From assembly GCA_946530935.1 (NCBI GenBank), contig CAMNAJ010000003.1:1-46333 (forward strand): 46,333 nucleotides of DNA, in the 5' to 3' direction. Shown here one piece after another: positions 19,042-27,856 of this stretch (positions within the stretch are counted from its first letter, which is position 1; every line of letters starts with the position of its first letter). Origin of the DNA: an uncultured Candidatus Saccharibacteria bacterium. GTDB taxonomy: Bacteria; Patescibacteriota; Saccharimonadia; Saccharimonadales; Saccharimonadaceae. The notes under the pieces are model-generated. The model ran no database searches, was not told the origin of the DNA, and was given only the letters and a program-made list of their open reading frames with translations. Both the position numbers and the translations under genes were made by a program.

Positions 19042-19497
19042 ATGCATAAAAAAGAATCGCAAAAACCGGAAGCTGTTGAGGCAGCACAAGAAATAGAACA
19101 AAGAATTACTGAACTTACCAATGATCTTCAGCGTACCCGTGCCGATTTCGAAAACTTCCGTAAGCAAACTGAAATTCAAAAGGAAAACGAGAAGAAAGCC
19201 ACTCGTCTTGCCACTGTTTACAAAGTATTGCCTCTTTTAGACGACATCGACCGGGCCATCTCGACCTATGAAGAGCTAAAACCGCTTGAAAAATCCCTTG
19301 AAAAAACCCTAAAAGAGCTAAATCTTGAGAGAATCGATTCAGGCGTCGGCACCGAGTTTAATCCGGATCACCATGAGGCTGTTATGGCCGAAGGAGACGG
19401 GGAAAAAGAAACAGTTTCAGAGACTCTCCGACCAGGCTATTACTATGAAGGAGAAGTACTTCGCCCAGCTATGGTTAAAGTTAAGAGGATATCTTGA
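19042..19497 (+). CDS. grpE: Nucleotide exchange factor GrpE
   Basis: RTRADFENFRKQTEIQKENEKKATRLATVYKVLPLLDDIDRAI...GTEFNPDHHEAV...VLRPAMVKV. Confidence 0.92.
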   Translation: MHKKESQKPEAVEAAQEIEQRITELTNDLQRTRADFENFRKQTEIQKENEKKATRLATVYKVLPLLDDIDRAISTYEELKPLEKSLEKTLKELNLERIDSGVGTEFNPDHHEAVMAEGDGEKETVSETLRPGYYYEGEVLRPAMVKVKRIS

Positions 19498-19548
19498 AAA
19501 ATCACCTCTAAAGTGGTAAAATATATCAAACAGTAGAAAAGGATTTAT

Positions 19549-20214
19549 ATGGCTGAACATAAACTAGTATTAGAAAAACGTGAATTAACTGGGAAAAAAC
19601 TAAAAGCTCTTCGCGAAAAGGGCCTCATTCCGTCAGTTATTTATGGTGGTAAAGATCCAGTGCTTACTGCTTCAGAGTACGTTCCAACCGAAAAAGTACT
19701 TGAAAAAGCTGGTTACCACTCACCAATTGATCTTGATATCGCTGGCAAGAAGCAACTTGCTATCGTTAAAGACATTCATATTGACCCAGTCTCTCGTCGT
19801 ATTATCAATTTAGAGTTCCAGGCAATTAAGGCTAATGAAGTTGTTGAAGCAACTACCCCAATTACTATCGTAAACTTTGAAGCTTCCGATGCTTCTAAGA
19901 TTTACCACTTTGAGATGAATCAGGCTATGGAGGAAATTGATATCAAAGCAAAGCCTGCTGATCTTCCAAACGAGCTTGTTATTGACGCCTCAGCGCTTAA
20001 AGAAGTTGACGACAAAATTACCATTTCTGATCTCGTTCTCCCTAGCGGTGTTGAACTAGCTAACAAAGAACTTGATGAAGAACAAGTAATCGCTTCACTT
20101 TATGACCCAGCCGCTGAAGCTGCAGCTCGTGAAGCTGAAGCTGAAGGAGAGCCAGTTGATGCTGCCGATGTTCCAGCCGACAATGGCACAAAACCAGAAG
20201 AGTCTGCTGAATAA
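19549..20214 (+). CDS. rplY: 50S ribosomal protein L25 (CTC family)
   Basis: LEKRELTGKKLKALREKGLIPSVIYGGKDP...VKDIHIDPVSRRIINLEFQAI. Confidence 0.92.
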   Translation: MAEHKLVLEKRELTGKKLKALREKGLIPSVIYGGKDPVLTASEYVPTEKVLEKAGYHSPIDLDIAGKKQLAIVKDIHIDPVSRRIINLEFQAIKANEVVEATTPITIVNFEASDASKIYHFEMNQAMEEIDIKAKPADLPNELVIDASALKEVDDKITISDLVLPSGVELANKELDEEQVIASLYDPAAEAAAREAEAEGEPVDAADVPADNGTKPEESAE

Positions 20215-20230
20215 TCAGCTGAATAAAAAA

Positions 20231-20258
20231 CTAACCCCCGAAAGGGGGTTATTTTTTT
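20231..20258. terminator. Terminator between convergent rplY and the aldolase fusion gene
   Basis: AACCCCC-GAAA-GGGGGTT followed by ATTTTTTTAT. Confidence 0.8.
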
Positions 20259-22050
20259 ATAATACTTTAGTGTTTTCTATCAGTCTATCTCTAAATGCAG
20301 TACGTGCGGCATCAGCATTGTTGATATCACCGTGCCAAGCATAAAGTGCTGGGTCCTGCAAAGCCCTTGCAAAAGAGAAAGTCACCGCCCAAGGGAACGG
20401 ACCATTCTTTTTAACCTCTGCCAAATTATTGGTAGCTTGTTCAACCGTCTGGCCACCAGAAAGGAATACAACTCCAGCCAGTTCTTCTGGCACGTGATTT
20501 TTTAGCACGTCAGCGGTAGCTTTACCCACTTCTTCTGGGGTTGATTGTACTTCTTGTTTTTTGCCAGCCAGCACCATATTAACTTTCAAAATACACGCCT
20601 CAAGTTTTACGCCGAACTTCTTTAGTTCGCTAAACAGGGAATCAAGGATTCTGCTAGTAACCTCTATGTTCTTTTCAATCGGATAATCCCCGTCATAAAC
20701 TACTTCCGGTTCGACAATTGGCACCAAGCCTGCCGACTGGCAATCCTTGGCATATTCAGCAAGGATATGGCAATTCTCGGTAATCGCGTAATCAGTAGGT
20801 GTTAAAATTTCACCACTATCGGATAAGGTTATATTAAACGCTGCGCGCCACTTTGCAAATCTTAGCCCCATACCATAGTATTCGCGAAGCCTCTCTGGTA
20901 AATCATCTAGACCCTTAGTATAGGTTTCTTCAGAACCTTCAATTTTTTCTAGGCCTTTATCAACTTTAATTCCTGGAATAATCCGCTTTGAAATAAGATA
21001 GTCTACATTAGTCATACCATTATCCGCTTTGTCACGGGCAGTCTCATCAAACAAAATCACACCATTTACGTATTTTTCGAGATCCGGTGTCGTAAAGAAG
21101 ATATTTCTATAATCATGTCTGTTCTCAAAAGTATCTTCAATATTTAGCTCAGCAAATTTCTTTTTGATTGAACCGCCAGACTCGTCTGCTGCAAGAATAC
21201 CTTTTTTCTTAGCAACCAAACTTGCTGCAATCAGCTCAAGGTCTTCCTCTGGCATATTAGCGAGGTTTTTCATTTCATCGAGACTTAATACTGAATCAAG
21301 ATTTGAATTTTCTACATTAACTTTTGCCATCTTTAAGCTTTCTTCCACAGTATTCCCAAGAACAAAACCACCTAACACGGTCGCCGCAATAATTGAATAA
21401 GCCGAAAGATGCGTAAGTTTATCAATCCTATCAATCGTAATTGGCTCTGTAATATCGTGATATGAAATCATGTTTTCAGTGATATAAATCAGATTATTGT
21501 GCTCAATTCCTTCTGCCGACTCCGCAAAAACTAGGTCAGCTCTGTGCATTAACTCTCTAACGTATGGGTCATTATTGTTTTTTACATATAAAACAAATTT
21601 AGTTTCTTTGTGCTCTTCGAGATAAGAAGCAATTCTTTCTGCCGTATCTTGTGACAGATGTGCCGACCTATCAACAAAAACATAATCATACGTTTTTCTT
21701 GGTGTATTGAAAGAAGATATCACATCTTTAGTCGGGGCAAGATATGAAACTCCATCATCTGAAATTAAAATATACCTTCTAAGCGCCGTGTCAACTAATC
21801 TATCACCATCTTCCTTTAAGTCAAAATCAGAAGCCGAAATCTTCGCTTCAATCCCCATCTTTTTCAACACCTCAAGAGAAACCGCGGCGCCACCAAGACT
21901 CGAGTGGCGACTGTAAAAAAAGTGTTCAGATGCATCAAAGCTTACATTCAGCCAAGTTACGTTGTGTTTATCTTTTTCAAAATCCGACGAACGTCCATCA
22001 AGATTAAGATAGACGTCCTTCAGGACATTGCCCACGATCAAAATATTCAT
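20257..22050 (-). CDS. Fusion: N-terminal PfkB/ribokinase-like domain + C-terminal class I fructose-bisphosphate aldolase
   Basis: N-term MNILIVGNVLKDVYLNLDGR...SSLGGAAVSLEVLKKMGIEAKI; C-term KGILAADESGGSIKKKF...GVILFDETARDK...PIVEPEVVYDGDY...LKVNMVLAGKK...AVTFSFARALQDPALYAWHG. Confidence 0.88.
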   Translation of the reverse strand: MNILIVGNVLKDVYLNLDGRSSDFEKDKHNVTWLNVSFDASEHFFYSRHSSLGGAAVSLEVLKKMGIEAKISASDFDLKEDGDRLVDTALRRYILISDDGVSYLAPTKDVISSFNTPRKTYDYVFVDRSAHLSQDTAERIASYLEEHKETKFVLYVKNNNDPYVRELMHRADLVFAESAEGIEHNNLIYITENMISYHDITEPITIDRIDKLTHLSAYSIIAATVLGGFVLGNTVEESLKMAKVNVENSNLDSVLSLDEMKNLANMPEEDLELIAASLVAKKKGILAADESGGSIKKKFAELNIEDTFENRHDYRNIFFTTPDLEKYVNGVILFDETARDKADNGMTNVDYLISKRIIPGIKVDKGLEKIEGSEETYTKGLDDLPERLREYYGMGLRFAKWRAAFNITLSDSGEILTPTDYAITENCHILAEYAKDCQSAGLVPIVEPEVVYDGDYPIEKNIEVTSRILDSLFSELKKFGVKLEACILKVNMVLAGKKQEVQSTPEEVGKATADVLKNHVPEELAGVVFLSGGQTVEQATNNLAEVKKNGPFPWAVTFSFARALQDPALYAWHGDINNADAARTAFRDRLIENTKVL

Positions 22051-22057
22051 GCTTATA

Positions 22058-22822
22058 TTATATCACACCAAGAATACCGCGTAGTGCGAATGCGGTGTCT
22101 TCGTGATTGCGCACCGTAATTGTATCAATCCCCATTTGTACAACAGGGTAATCATTGCCGCCAGGTTGTGTCATATCGCCAAAGTATAAGACATCAGATT
22201 TTTCAACCTTGAGTTCCTCTAATAGATGCGTCATACCAAAAGTTTTATTCATTCCAGGAGTAATTGCATTAATAGAAGTTGTTCCGCCTATCTCGTAATC
22301 AAACTCTGGTGCTAGTTCCTTACATCTTTTTACAATCTGTTCACGTTTTTTATGATCTGGATCCCATGCGTACTTCTCCTCCGTACCAGCGCTCTGCCCA
22401 AGTGCCGAGAAAGTAACTTGCGAAAGACGGTTCTCGATTATTTCATCACCCGGTTTTAGTTTATCCTCTTCCCAATAACCAAGTTCTTTTGCAGATTGCT
22501 CAATTGTTGCGGAAATCTTAGCGACCTGCTCCTCAGTTAGTGGATAACTATATACCTGCTCCCAATCACTTTTCTCGACATTAAAGCGATAATACTGTGT
22601 ACCTTGTGCTACAAAAAGATGTAAATGGCTTAAAAGTTCCGGAGAAGGGTTAGGCAACCGATTTACAATTTGAATCAAGAATTGGTCAAATTTTTGGCCG
22701 GAAATTGGGCAAATCTCGAATTTTTCTAAACACTTTGTCAGTAATTCCGCGATTTCATCGGTAATTGGCGTTTTAGCCACATTTAATGTTTGGTCAATAT
22801 CGAATGCTAGAACTTTTTTCAT
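22058..22822 (-). CDS. HAD-superfamily phosphomannomutase of the eukaryotic PMM type
   Basis: FDIDQTL DxDxT motif; ENRLSQVTFSALGQSAGTEEKYAWDPDHKKREQIVKRC; YEIGGTTSINAITPGMNKTFGMTHLLEE; YFGDMTQPGGNDYPV matches the PMM signature. Confidence 0.8.
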   Translation of the reverse strand: MKKVLAFDIDQTLNVAKTPITDEIAELLTKCLEKFEICPISGQKFDQFLIQIVNRLPNPSPELLSHLHLFVAQGTQYYRFNVEKSDWEQVYSYPLTEEQVAKISATIEQSAKELGYWEEDKLKPGDEIIENRLSQVTFSALGQSAGTEEKYAWDPDHKKREQIVKRCKELAPEFDYEIGGTTSINAITPGMNKTFGMTHLLEELKVEKSDVLYFGDMTQPGGNDYPVVQMGIDTITVRNHEDTAFALRGILGVI

Positions 22823-22852
22823 GATTTCATTATAGCATGATATAATTAAGAC

Positions 22853-23623
22853 ATGAAATCATATATTGTGGGCAACTGGAAGCTGAATTTTACGGTCGGC
22901 GAAGCTTCTATCTATCTTCATAAACTCCAAAAGAAAATACCAAATTATCGTGATGTTGAGGTCATAGTTGCGCCAAGCGCACTAGCCCTTCAAACTTTAT
23001 CTCTTCAAATAGACCGTCACAAAATGAAACTCGCTGCTCAAAACGCTTATCATCGTGATTACGGTGCATTTACTGGCGAAATTTCATTCTCACAACTTCG
23101 TGGTATAGCAGATTATTGTATCATCGGCCACTCCGAACGCCGTTATATCTTTCGTGAAGATGACAAGGTTATTCAAAAGAAAGTCGAAGCCGCTGTCCGC
23201 AATAAAATCACACCAATCCTATGTGTTGGCGAGACCGAATCCGAACGTGCTTTTGGTGAAACAGCCGACGTAATTCGTGATCAAGTTATCGGTGGTTTAG
23301 CTGAAGTATCAGAAGAAGATATCGATAAAGTTATCATCGCTTATGAGCCAGTCTGGGCTATTTCTAGTACGAAATCCGCTAAACTAGCTGCCCCAGATGA
23401 AATTGCCGAAGTCGTAAAACTTATCCGCAAGATTTTGAAAGATGCCTACGGTGAAAAAACCGCCGAGAATGTACCAATCCTCTTTGGCGGTAGTGTCAAC
23501 CCTTCGAATGCTGGCGCTTATCTTACCGTGCCAGGCGTAAACGGCCTCCTTGTCGGCGGCTCTAGCTTGATTCTTACCGAGTTTGCTGATATAATCGAGG
23601 TAGCAAAAAGAGTGAAATCATGA
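22853..23623 (+). CDS. tpiA: Triosephosphate isomerase
   Basis: VGNWKLN, IGHSERR, AYEPVWAI, LFGGSVNPSNA motifs. Confidence 0.97.
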   Translation: MKSYIVGNWKLNFTVGEASIYLHKLQKKIPNYRDVEVIVAPSALALQTLSLQIDRHKMKLAAQNAYHRDYGAFTGEISFSQLRGIADYCIIGHSERRYIFREDDKVIQKKVEAAVRNKITPILCVGETESERAFGETADVIRDQVIGGLAEVSEEDIDKVIIAYEPVWAISSTKSAKLAAPDEIAEVVKLIRKILKDAYGEKTAENVPILFGGSVNPSNAGAYLTVPGVNGLLVGGSSLILTEFADIIEVAKRVKS

Positions 23624-24222
23624 ACAGACGATACATCGATTTCGTGCCGGCGCACAAAGTAGAAAAAACCGATGATAAGCCTACCAAGGCAAAATCTACT
23701 AGTGCCAAAAAACAGGAAATCGATGAATTAAGAATCAGCGAAATGTTCGCTGTTCGTGAAGATAAACCTCGTGCCGGTGTTACTATTTCAAAGCATCCAC
23801 AAAAAAAGCCGGTAGCTTATGAAGAAAAATTTGTTAAGACTAATATTGCTAAACGCCCGCTCGGCGAAGATAAAGATGTAGCAGCTGCAAAAGCCCGCAA
23901 GCTTACTAAAATGCCTCTACCGGCCCAAAAAGCTGCCCCAAAAGCTGCCCCGGCGCCTACTCCAGCTGAGAAAAAAGCTGCCGAGACTATGAAAGTACCA
24001 AAAACCAATTTTGTTAATACCGAAAAAGTTGCAAAGCGCCCACTTTCTAAAAACGTCTATCAAAAGAAAATCGTTGTGCCAGATGAAGAGCCTACCGGCC
24101 CAGTTACAATCATTAATAAACCAGAAAAAGATTCTCGCGTCGGTCTTATCGTGACGATTATTATCACTATTATTCTTGGCGCTACCGCCGGGACCGTTGC
24201 ATTCTTACTCTTGCCAAAATAA
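23620..24222 (+). CDS. Lys/Ala/Pro-rich protein with C-terminal TM anchor
   Basis: Basic low-complexity N-terminal region, then VGLIVTIIITIILGATAGTVAFLLLPK; overlaps the tpiA stop. Confidence 0.7.
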   Translation: MNRRYIDFVPAHKVEKTDDKPTKAKSTSAKKQEIDELRISEMFAVREDKPRAGVTISKHPQKKPVAYEEKFVKTNIAKRPLGEDKDVAAAKARKLTKMPLPAQKAAPKAAPAPTPAEKKAAETMKVPKTNFVNTEKVAKRPLSKNVYQKKIVVPDEEPTGPVTIINKPEKDSRVGLIVTIIITIILGATAGTVAFLLLPK

Positions 24223-24223
24223 A

Positions 24224-24493
24224 ATGAGCAGTCTACTAAGAAAATATATCATCAAGGGAAACAGGGAAGACGTTTTCCATTCTTCTGCTTATAGCAAAGT
24301 TCAAAGTGGCAGTAGTATGGGCTCAGCTTCAACTGAATCCTTTTCGGCTCGTCAAGCTATTGAAAGAAATCGTCGGCACATTAAAGGGTATCACCATTCG
24401 AATCTAATGGGCAGAAATATCACTAGTGGCTCACCACGTCCAAAAACTTACACTAGAGAGCAGAGACCTGGCCCTACTCGTCCACCAAAATAA
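24224..24493 (+). CDS. Hypothetical basic protein
   Basis: In-frame ATG at 24224 (MSSLLRKYIIKGNREDVFHSSAYSK...) directly after the previous stop. Confidence 0.5.
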   Translation: MSSLLRKYIIKGNREDVFHSSAYSKVQSGSSMGSASTESFSARQAIERNRRHIKGYHHSNLMGRNITSGSPRPKTYTREQRPGPTRPPK

Positions 24494-24534
24494 TCCTAGC
24501 ATTTAAAGAGAAAAAATGATATAATAAGCTCCAT

Positions 24535-24612
24535 GGTGGGATTAGCTCAGATGGTTAGAGCGTCTGATTGTGGTCCAGAAGGTCGTCGGTTCGATCCCGA
24601 TATCCCACCCCA
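24535..24612 (+). tRNA. tRNA-His (GUG)
   Basis: Encoded G-1 opposite C73; GTGGGAT...ATCCCAC acceptor; loop TTGTGGT; CCA encoded. Confidence 0.92.
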
Positions 24613-24619
24613 TTAACAA

Positions 24620-24694
24620 GCGGGTATAGTACAGTGGTTAGTATGCAAGTTTTCCAAACTTGAGATGAGAGTTCGATTCTCTCTACCCGCACCA
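24620..24694 (+). tRNA. tRNA-Gly (UCC)
   Basis: GCGGGTA...TACCCGC acceptor; CAAGT TTTCCAA ACTTG anticodon arm; CCA encoded. Confidence 0.92.
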
Positions 24695-24706
24695 GATGAA
24701 AAAGAA

Positions 24707-24736
24707 GATAAGAATTTATTCTTATCTTATTTTTTA
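24707..24736 (+). terminator. Terminator after the tRNA pair
   Basis: GATAAGAAT-tt-ATTCTTATC followed by TTATTTTTTA. Confidence 0.75.
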
Positions 24737-24787
24737 TCGCCTGTACGGGAAAGCGCGAAGCGCTTACCCGTACCAAAGAATGAAAAA

Positions 24788-24811
24788 CGAGAGCTTGCTC
24801 TCGCTTTTTGT
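24788..24811. terminator. Bidirectional terminator
   Basis: CGAGAGC-tt-GCTCTCG with CTTTTTG on + and TTTTTC on -. Confidence 0.7.
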
Positions 24812-24826
24812 TACCCGTGGCCTGTA

Positions 24827-25060
24827 TTAGTTTGTTAGTTTCGCCACCAATTTATTGATTGTATCCTCGCTCATCCCAATCGAAACGAGGTATTTCTTTA
24901 CATAAGTAGCGTAATCAGAGATCTGAGTCAAGTCTTTTTCTTCTTTCTCGTCACCAATTACATAATGGAGCATTAAATCGATGTTTTTCTCTTTAATCGT
25001 TTGGTAGCGGCTTCTATCGCTAGAAGATGTAATATCATAATAGTTTTTATATGTAATCAT
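24827..25060 (-). CDS. Hypothetical 77 aa protein
   Basis: ORF with nearby bidirectional terminator. Confidence 0.5.
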   Translation of the reverse strand: MITYKNYYDITSSSDRSRYQTIKEKNIDLMLHYVIGDEKEEKDLTQISDYATYVKKYLVSIGMSEDTINKLVAKLTN

Positions 25061-25067
25061 ATAATCA

Positions 25068-25181
25068 TTAATTTACGCCGACATTTTTAATTAATCTATC
25101 TACAACCGGGTCACTACGCGGTATTAAAATAAGGGTGGCTAAAAGTGCTATTGCTGCTATGACAAAAGAACAGAAAAGCAT
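25068..25181 (-). CDS. Possible 37 aa single-TM small protein
   Basis: MLFCSFVIAAIALLATLILIPRSDPVVDRLIKNVGVN read on the minus strand directly upstream of the 77 aa ORF; not in the ORF track (too short). Confidence 0.35.
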   Translation of the reverse strand: MLFCSFVIAAIALLATLILIPRSDPVVDRLIKNVGVN

Positions 25182-25256
25182 AACTTTGTTTCCGTCCCAG
25201 TTATTTTGCTTTTCACTCTATATGTAGTAAAATAAACCTATAATTAAAGAGTTGAA

Positions 25257-26231
25257 ATGGCTAAAAAATTAATTACAATTATCATTCCTGCCTTTAATGA
25301 AGAAGAGGCTCTGCCAAAATGTCTTAGTCGTATTACGAAGCTAATCGATAAAGAGAAGGCCTATGATTTTGAAGTTCTATTAGTTGACGATGGCTCAAAA
25401 GATAAAACCATCGAGATTATCAAGAATAAACGTAAAGAAGACAAACGCTTTTGCTACTTAACCTTCTCTCGTAACTTTGGCAAAGAAATCGCTATCATGG
25501 CTGGCCTAGATTACGCCAAAGGTGATGCCGTGATTTTTATTGATGCCGACCTTCAAGATCCACCAGAAGTCATCCCAGAACTCATTAAATACTGGGAAGA
25601 AGGGTACGACGATGTTTACGCCAAACGCCGCTCTAGAAAAGGAGAGACCTGGCTCAAAAAATGGACTTCTAAAATGTATTACAAAGTCCTTCAAAAGATG
25701 TCTAGCGTCGAAATCCAAAAAGACACTGGTGATTTCAGGTTACTAGACCGTCGTTGCGTTAACGCTCTGAAAAAAATGCGCGAAACTTCTCGTAATTCTA
25801 AAAGCATGTTTAGCTGGATTGGCTACAAGAAAAAAGAGGTTCTCTACGATCGCGATCCGCGAGTGGCAGGGAAGACTAAATGGCGATACGGTCGTCTCAT
25901 AGATCTTGCCATCGATGGTATTACCTCTTTCACCACATCTCCACTAAAAATCTCTACCTACCTTGCCATTCCAACATTTGTTTTATTCATTGGTTATTTT
26001 ATCTACGTTATTATTAAAGCCATCATCGTTAAGATGCCGGTTCAGGCCTATCAAGCCATTATCCTCTTGATCCTATTCTTCGCCGGAGTTAATATCATGC
26101 TTTTTGGTATTATCGGCGAATACCTCGGCCGAATTTTCAAAGAATCTAAAGGACGCCCACTTTATTTCGTCGACGAATATAATGGTAAAAAAGAGATGAA
26201 TGATGGCAAAGAAAAAATTTCAAAAGAATAA
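25257..26231 (+). CDS. Family 2 glycosyltransferase (DPM1/GtrB-like, two C-terminal TMs)
   Basis: IIIPAFNEEEALPKCL, LLVDDGSKDKT, FSRNFGKEIAIMAGLDYAKGDAVIFIDADLQDPPEVIPEL. Confidence 0.93.
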   Translation: MAKKLITIIIPAFNEEEALPKCLSRITKLIDKEKAYDFEVLLVDDGSKDKTIEIIKNKRKEDKRFCYLTFSRNFGKEIAIMAGLDYAKGDAVIFIDADLQDPPEVIPELIKYWEEGYDDVYAKRRSRKGETWLKKWTSKMYYKVLQKMSSVEIQKDTGDFRLLDRRCVNALKKMRETSRNSKSMFSWIGYKKKEVLYDRDPRVAGKTKWRYGRLIDLAIDGITSFTTSPLKISTYLAIPTFVLFIGYFIYVIIKAIIVKMPVQAYQAIILLILFFAGVNIMLFGIIGEYLGRIFKESKGRPLYFVDEYNGKKEMNDGKEKISKE

Positions 26232-27804
26232 TACAGAAAAGACTTGCTTTGTTAAAAAGCACAAAACTCTTCTTCTTTTAGCTCTTGCTATTCTCATCCA
26301 AACTATCGTCTTTTTCTTAGTTGGTACCGAAAAACAGTATTTTCATATGGACGAAGCCTATTCGTTTGGTCTTTCGAGTTACGACAAAGTTGAAATTCAA
26401 GATAACGAAGATTTTTATAATACTTGGCACGACGGGTCGTATTATGCAGATTACCTAGAAATAAACGACGACGAACGTTTTAATTTCGCTCCAGTTTATG
26501 AGAATCAGAAAAATGATGTCCATCCGCCGTTTTATTATCTCCTTCTCCGTACTTTTATGGAATTTTCGCCAAATCGTATCACAAAATGGGGCGGCATTAT
26601 TCTAAACATTATTATTTACGCTCTTATATCTTTCTTTACCTTTTTAATTGCAAAATATCTTTGGGCTGGTAAACCACATGCCGATGCTATTGCCGTAGCT
26701 GTATCCTTCGTCTCATCAGTGACATTAGCTGCTTTAACCAGTGTTGTCTACATCAGAATGTACGCTCTCTCTACACTTAATATCGCTATTATTACTTATC
26801 TACATTTAAGATTAATCAAAAACTATGATAGAAAGACGCTTATTTTTATTTCATTATCAGCACTTATCGGCTCGCTCACGCACTACTTCTTCCTATTCTA
26901 CCTTGCAATCCTTTTTATAATGACTCTAGTTCGTCGTATCAAAAACAAAGAAAAAATCACTGGCTACATCATAGCTATTACTGTGGCAGCACTGCTATCT
27001 CTTGCAATTTTCCCATATTCAATTCAGCACATTCTCTTTAGCAATCGTGGCACAGGTGCAGTAAGCGGTATATTCAGTCTAGATTCATTATCCCATATTG
27101 GAAACTTTCTTAGCCTTACGCAAATCTATGCCTTTAACGGTATGCTTATTCCAATTACTCTAGCCATATTATTATTGTTGGTAGTTTTCTTTAAGCACTT
27201 ATCGAAATTTAAGATAAATAAATCATTCTGGTACGTTTTTAATCCAACCATCTTCTATTTTATTCTTACAGCCGTAGCGTCACCATTTATAGAATTAAGG
27301 TATATCATGCCAATTTGCGGCCTATTCTTTGTAGCAATCATCTATTTATTAACAGCATCGCTTGAGATTAAGGCTTCCACAAAGATTACTGGAATAATAA
27401 CAGCCGCGACTCTAGCCGTTACTTTAATAACACCATTTATCACTAAAACCGAGCCGATGCAGATTCTCTATCGCGACAAAAAAGAAATTGTTAGTCAAGT
27501 TGAAAACGAATTAAATCTCCCAACAATTTATTGGTTTAACCAAGATGAAAACCGTTTCCTAGACGATATTTATTTGTTTACTAAACTAAATAACTCTTTT
27601 GTTTCAAGGGATAACGAGCTAACGGAAGAAAGCATCAAAAAGATACTGATAAACAAAGATTATTCAAATGGATTACTGTTATTTATCAATAGCAACCAAG
27701 ATAACGACAAAATATTAGAGACCTTCAAAAAAGCTACCAAATTCGATCTCGCCATTCACCAAGAACACATGAACGCCTGTGATATCTATCTGTTAAAAAA
27801 CTAA
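26200..27804 (+). CDS. Multi-pass membrane glycosyltransferase (GT-C/PMT-like)
   Basis: HMDEAYSFGLSSYDK luminal Asp-Glu motif and many TM segments; overlaps the GT2 gene by 32 bp. Confidence 0.7.
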   Translation: MMAKKKFQKNNTEKTCFVKKHKTLLLLALAILIQTIVFFLVGTEKQYFHMDEAYSFGLSSYDKVEIQDNEDFYNTWHDGSYYADYLEINDDERFNFAPVYENQKNDVHPPFYYLLLRTFMEFSPNRITKWGGIILNIIIYALISFFTFLIAKYLWAGKPHADAIAVAVSFVSSVTLAALTSVVYIRMYALSTLNIAIITYLHLRLIKNYDRKTLIFISLSALIGSLTHYFFLFYLAILFIMTLVRRIKNKEKITGYIIAITVAALLSLAIFPYSIQHILFSNRGTGAVSGIFSLDSLSHIGNFLSLTQIYAFNGMLIPITLAILLLLVVFFKHLSKFKINKSFWYVFNPTIFYFILTAVASPFIELRYIMPICGLFFVAIIYLLTASLEIKASTKITGIITAATLAVTLITPFITKTEPMQILYRDKKEIVSQVENELNLPTIYWFNQDENRFLDDIYLFTKLNNSFVSRDNELTEESIKKILINKDYSNGLLLFINSNQDNDKILETFKKATKFDLAIHQEHMNACDIYLLKN

Positions 27805-27856
27805 TAGTCAGCTTTCCAGGTGGTCTCCTCACTCTGTTTTATGTTATAATATATAC

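Noticed and set aside
24555-24776. 73 aa minus-strand ORF over the His/Gly tRNAs
   Set aside because: Translation of tRNA antisense and terminator hairpins, a common annotation artefact.
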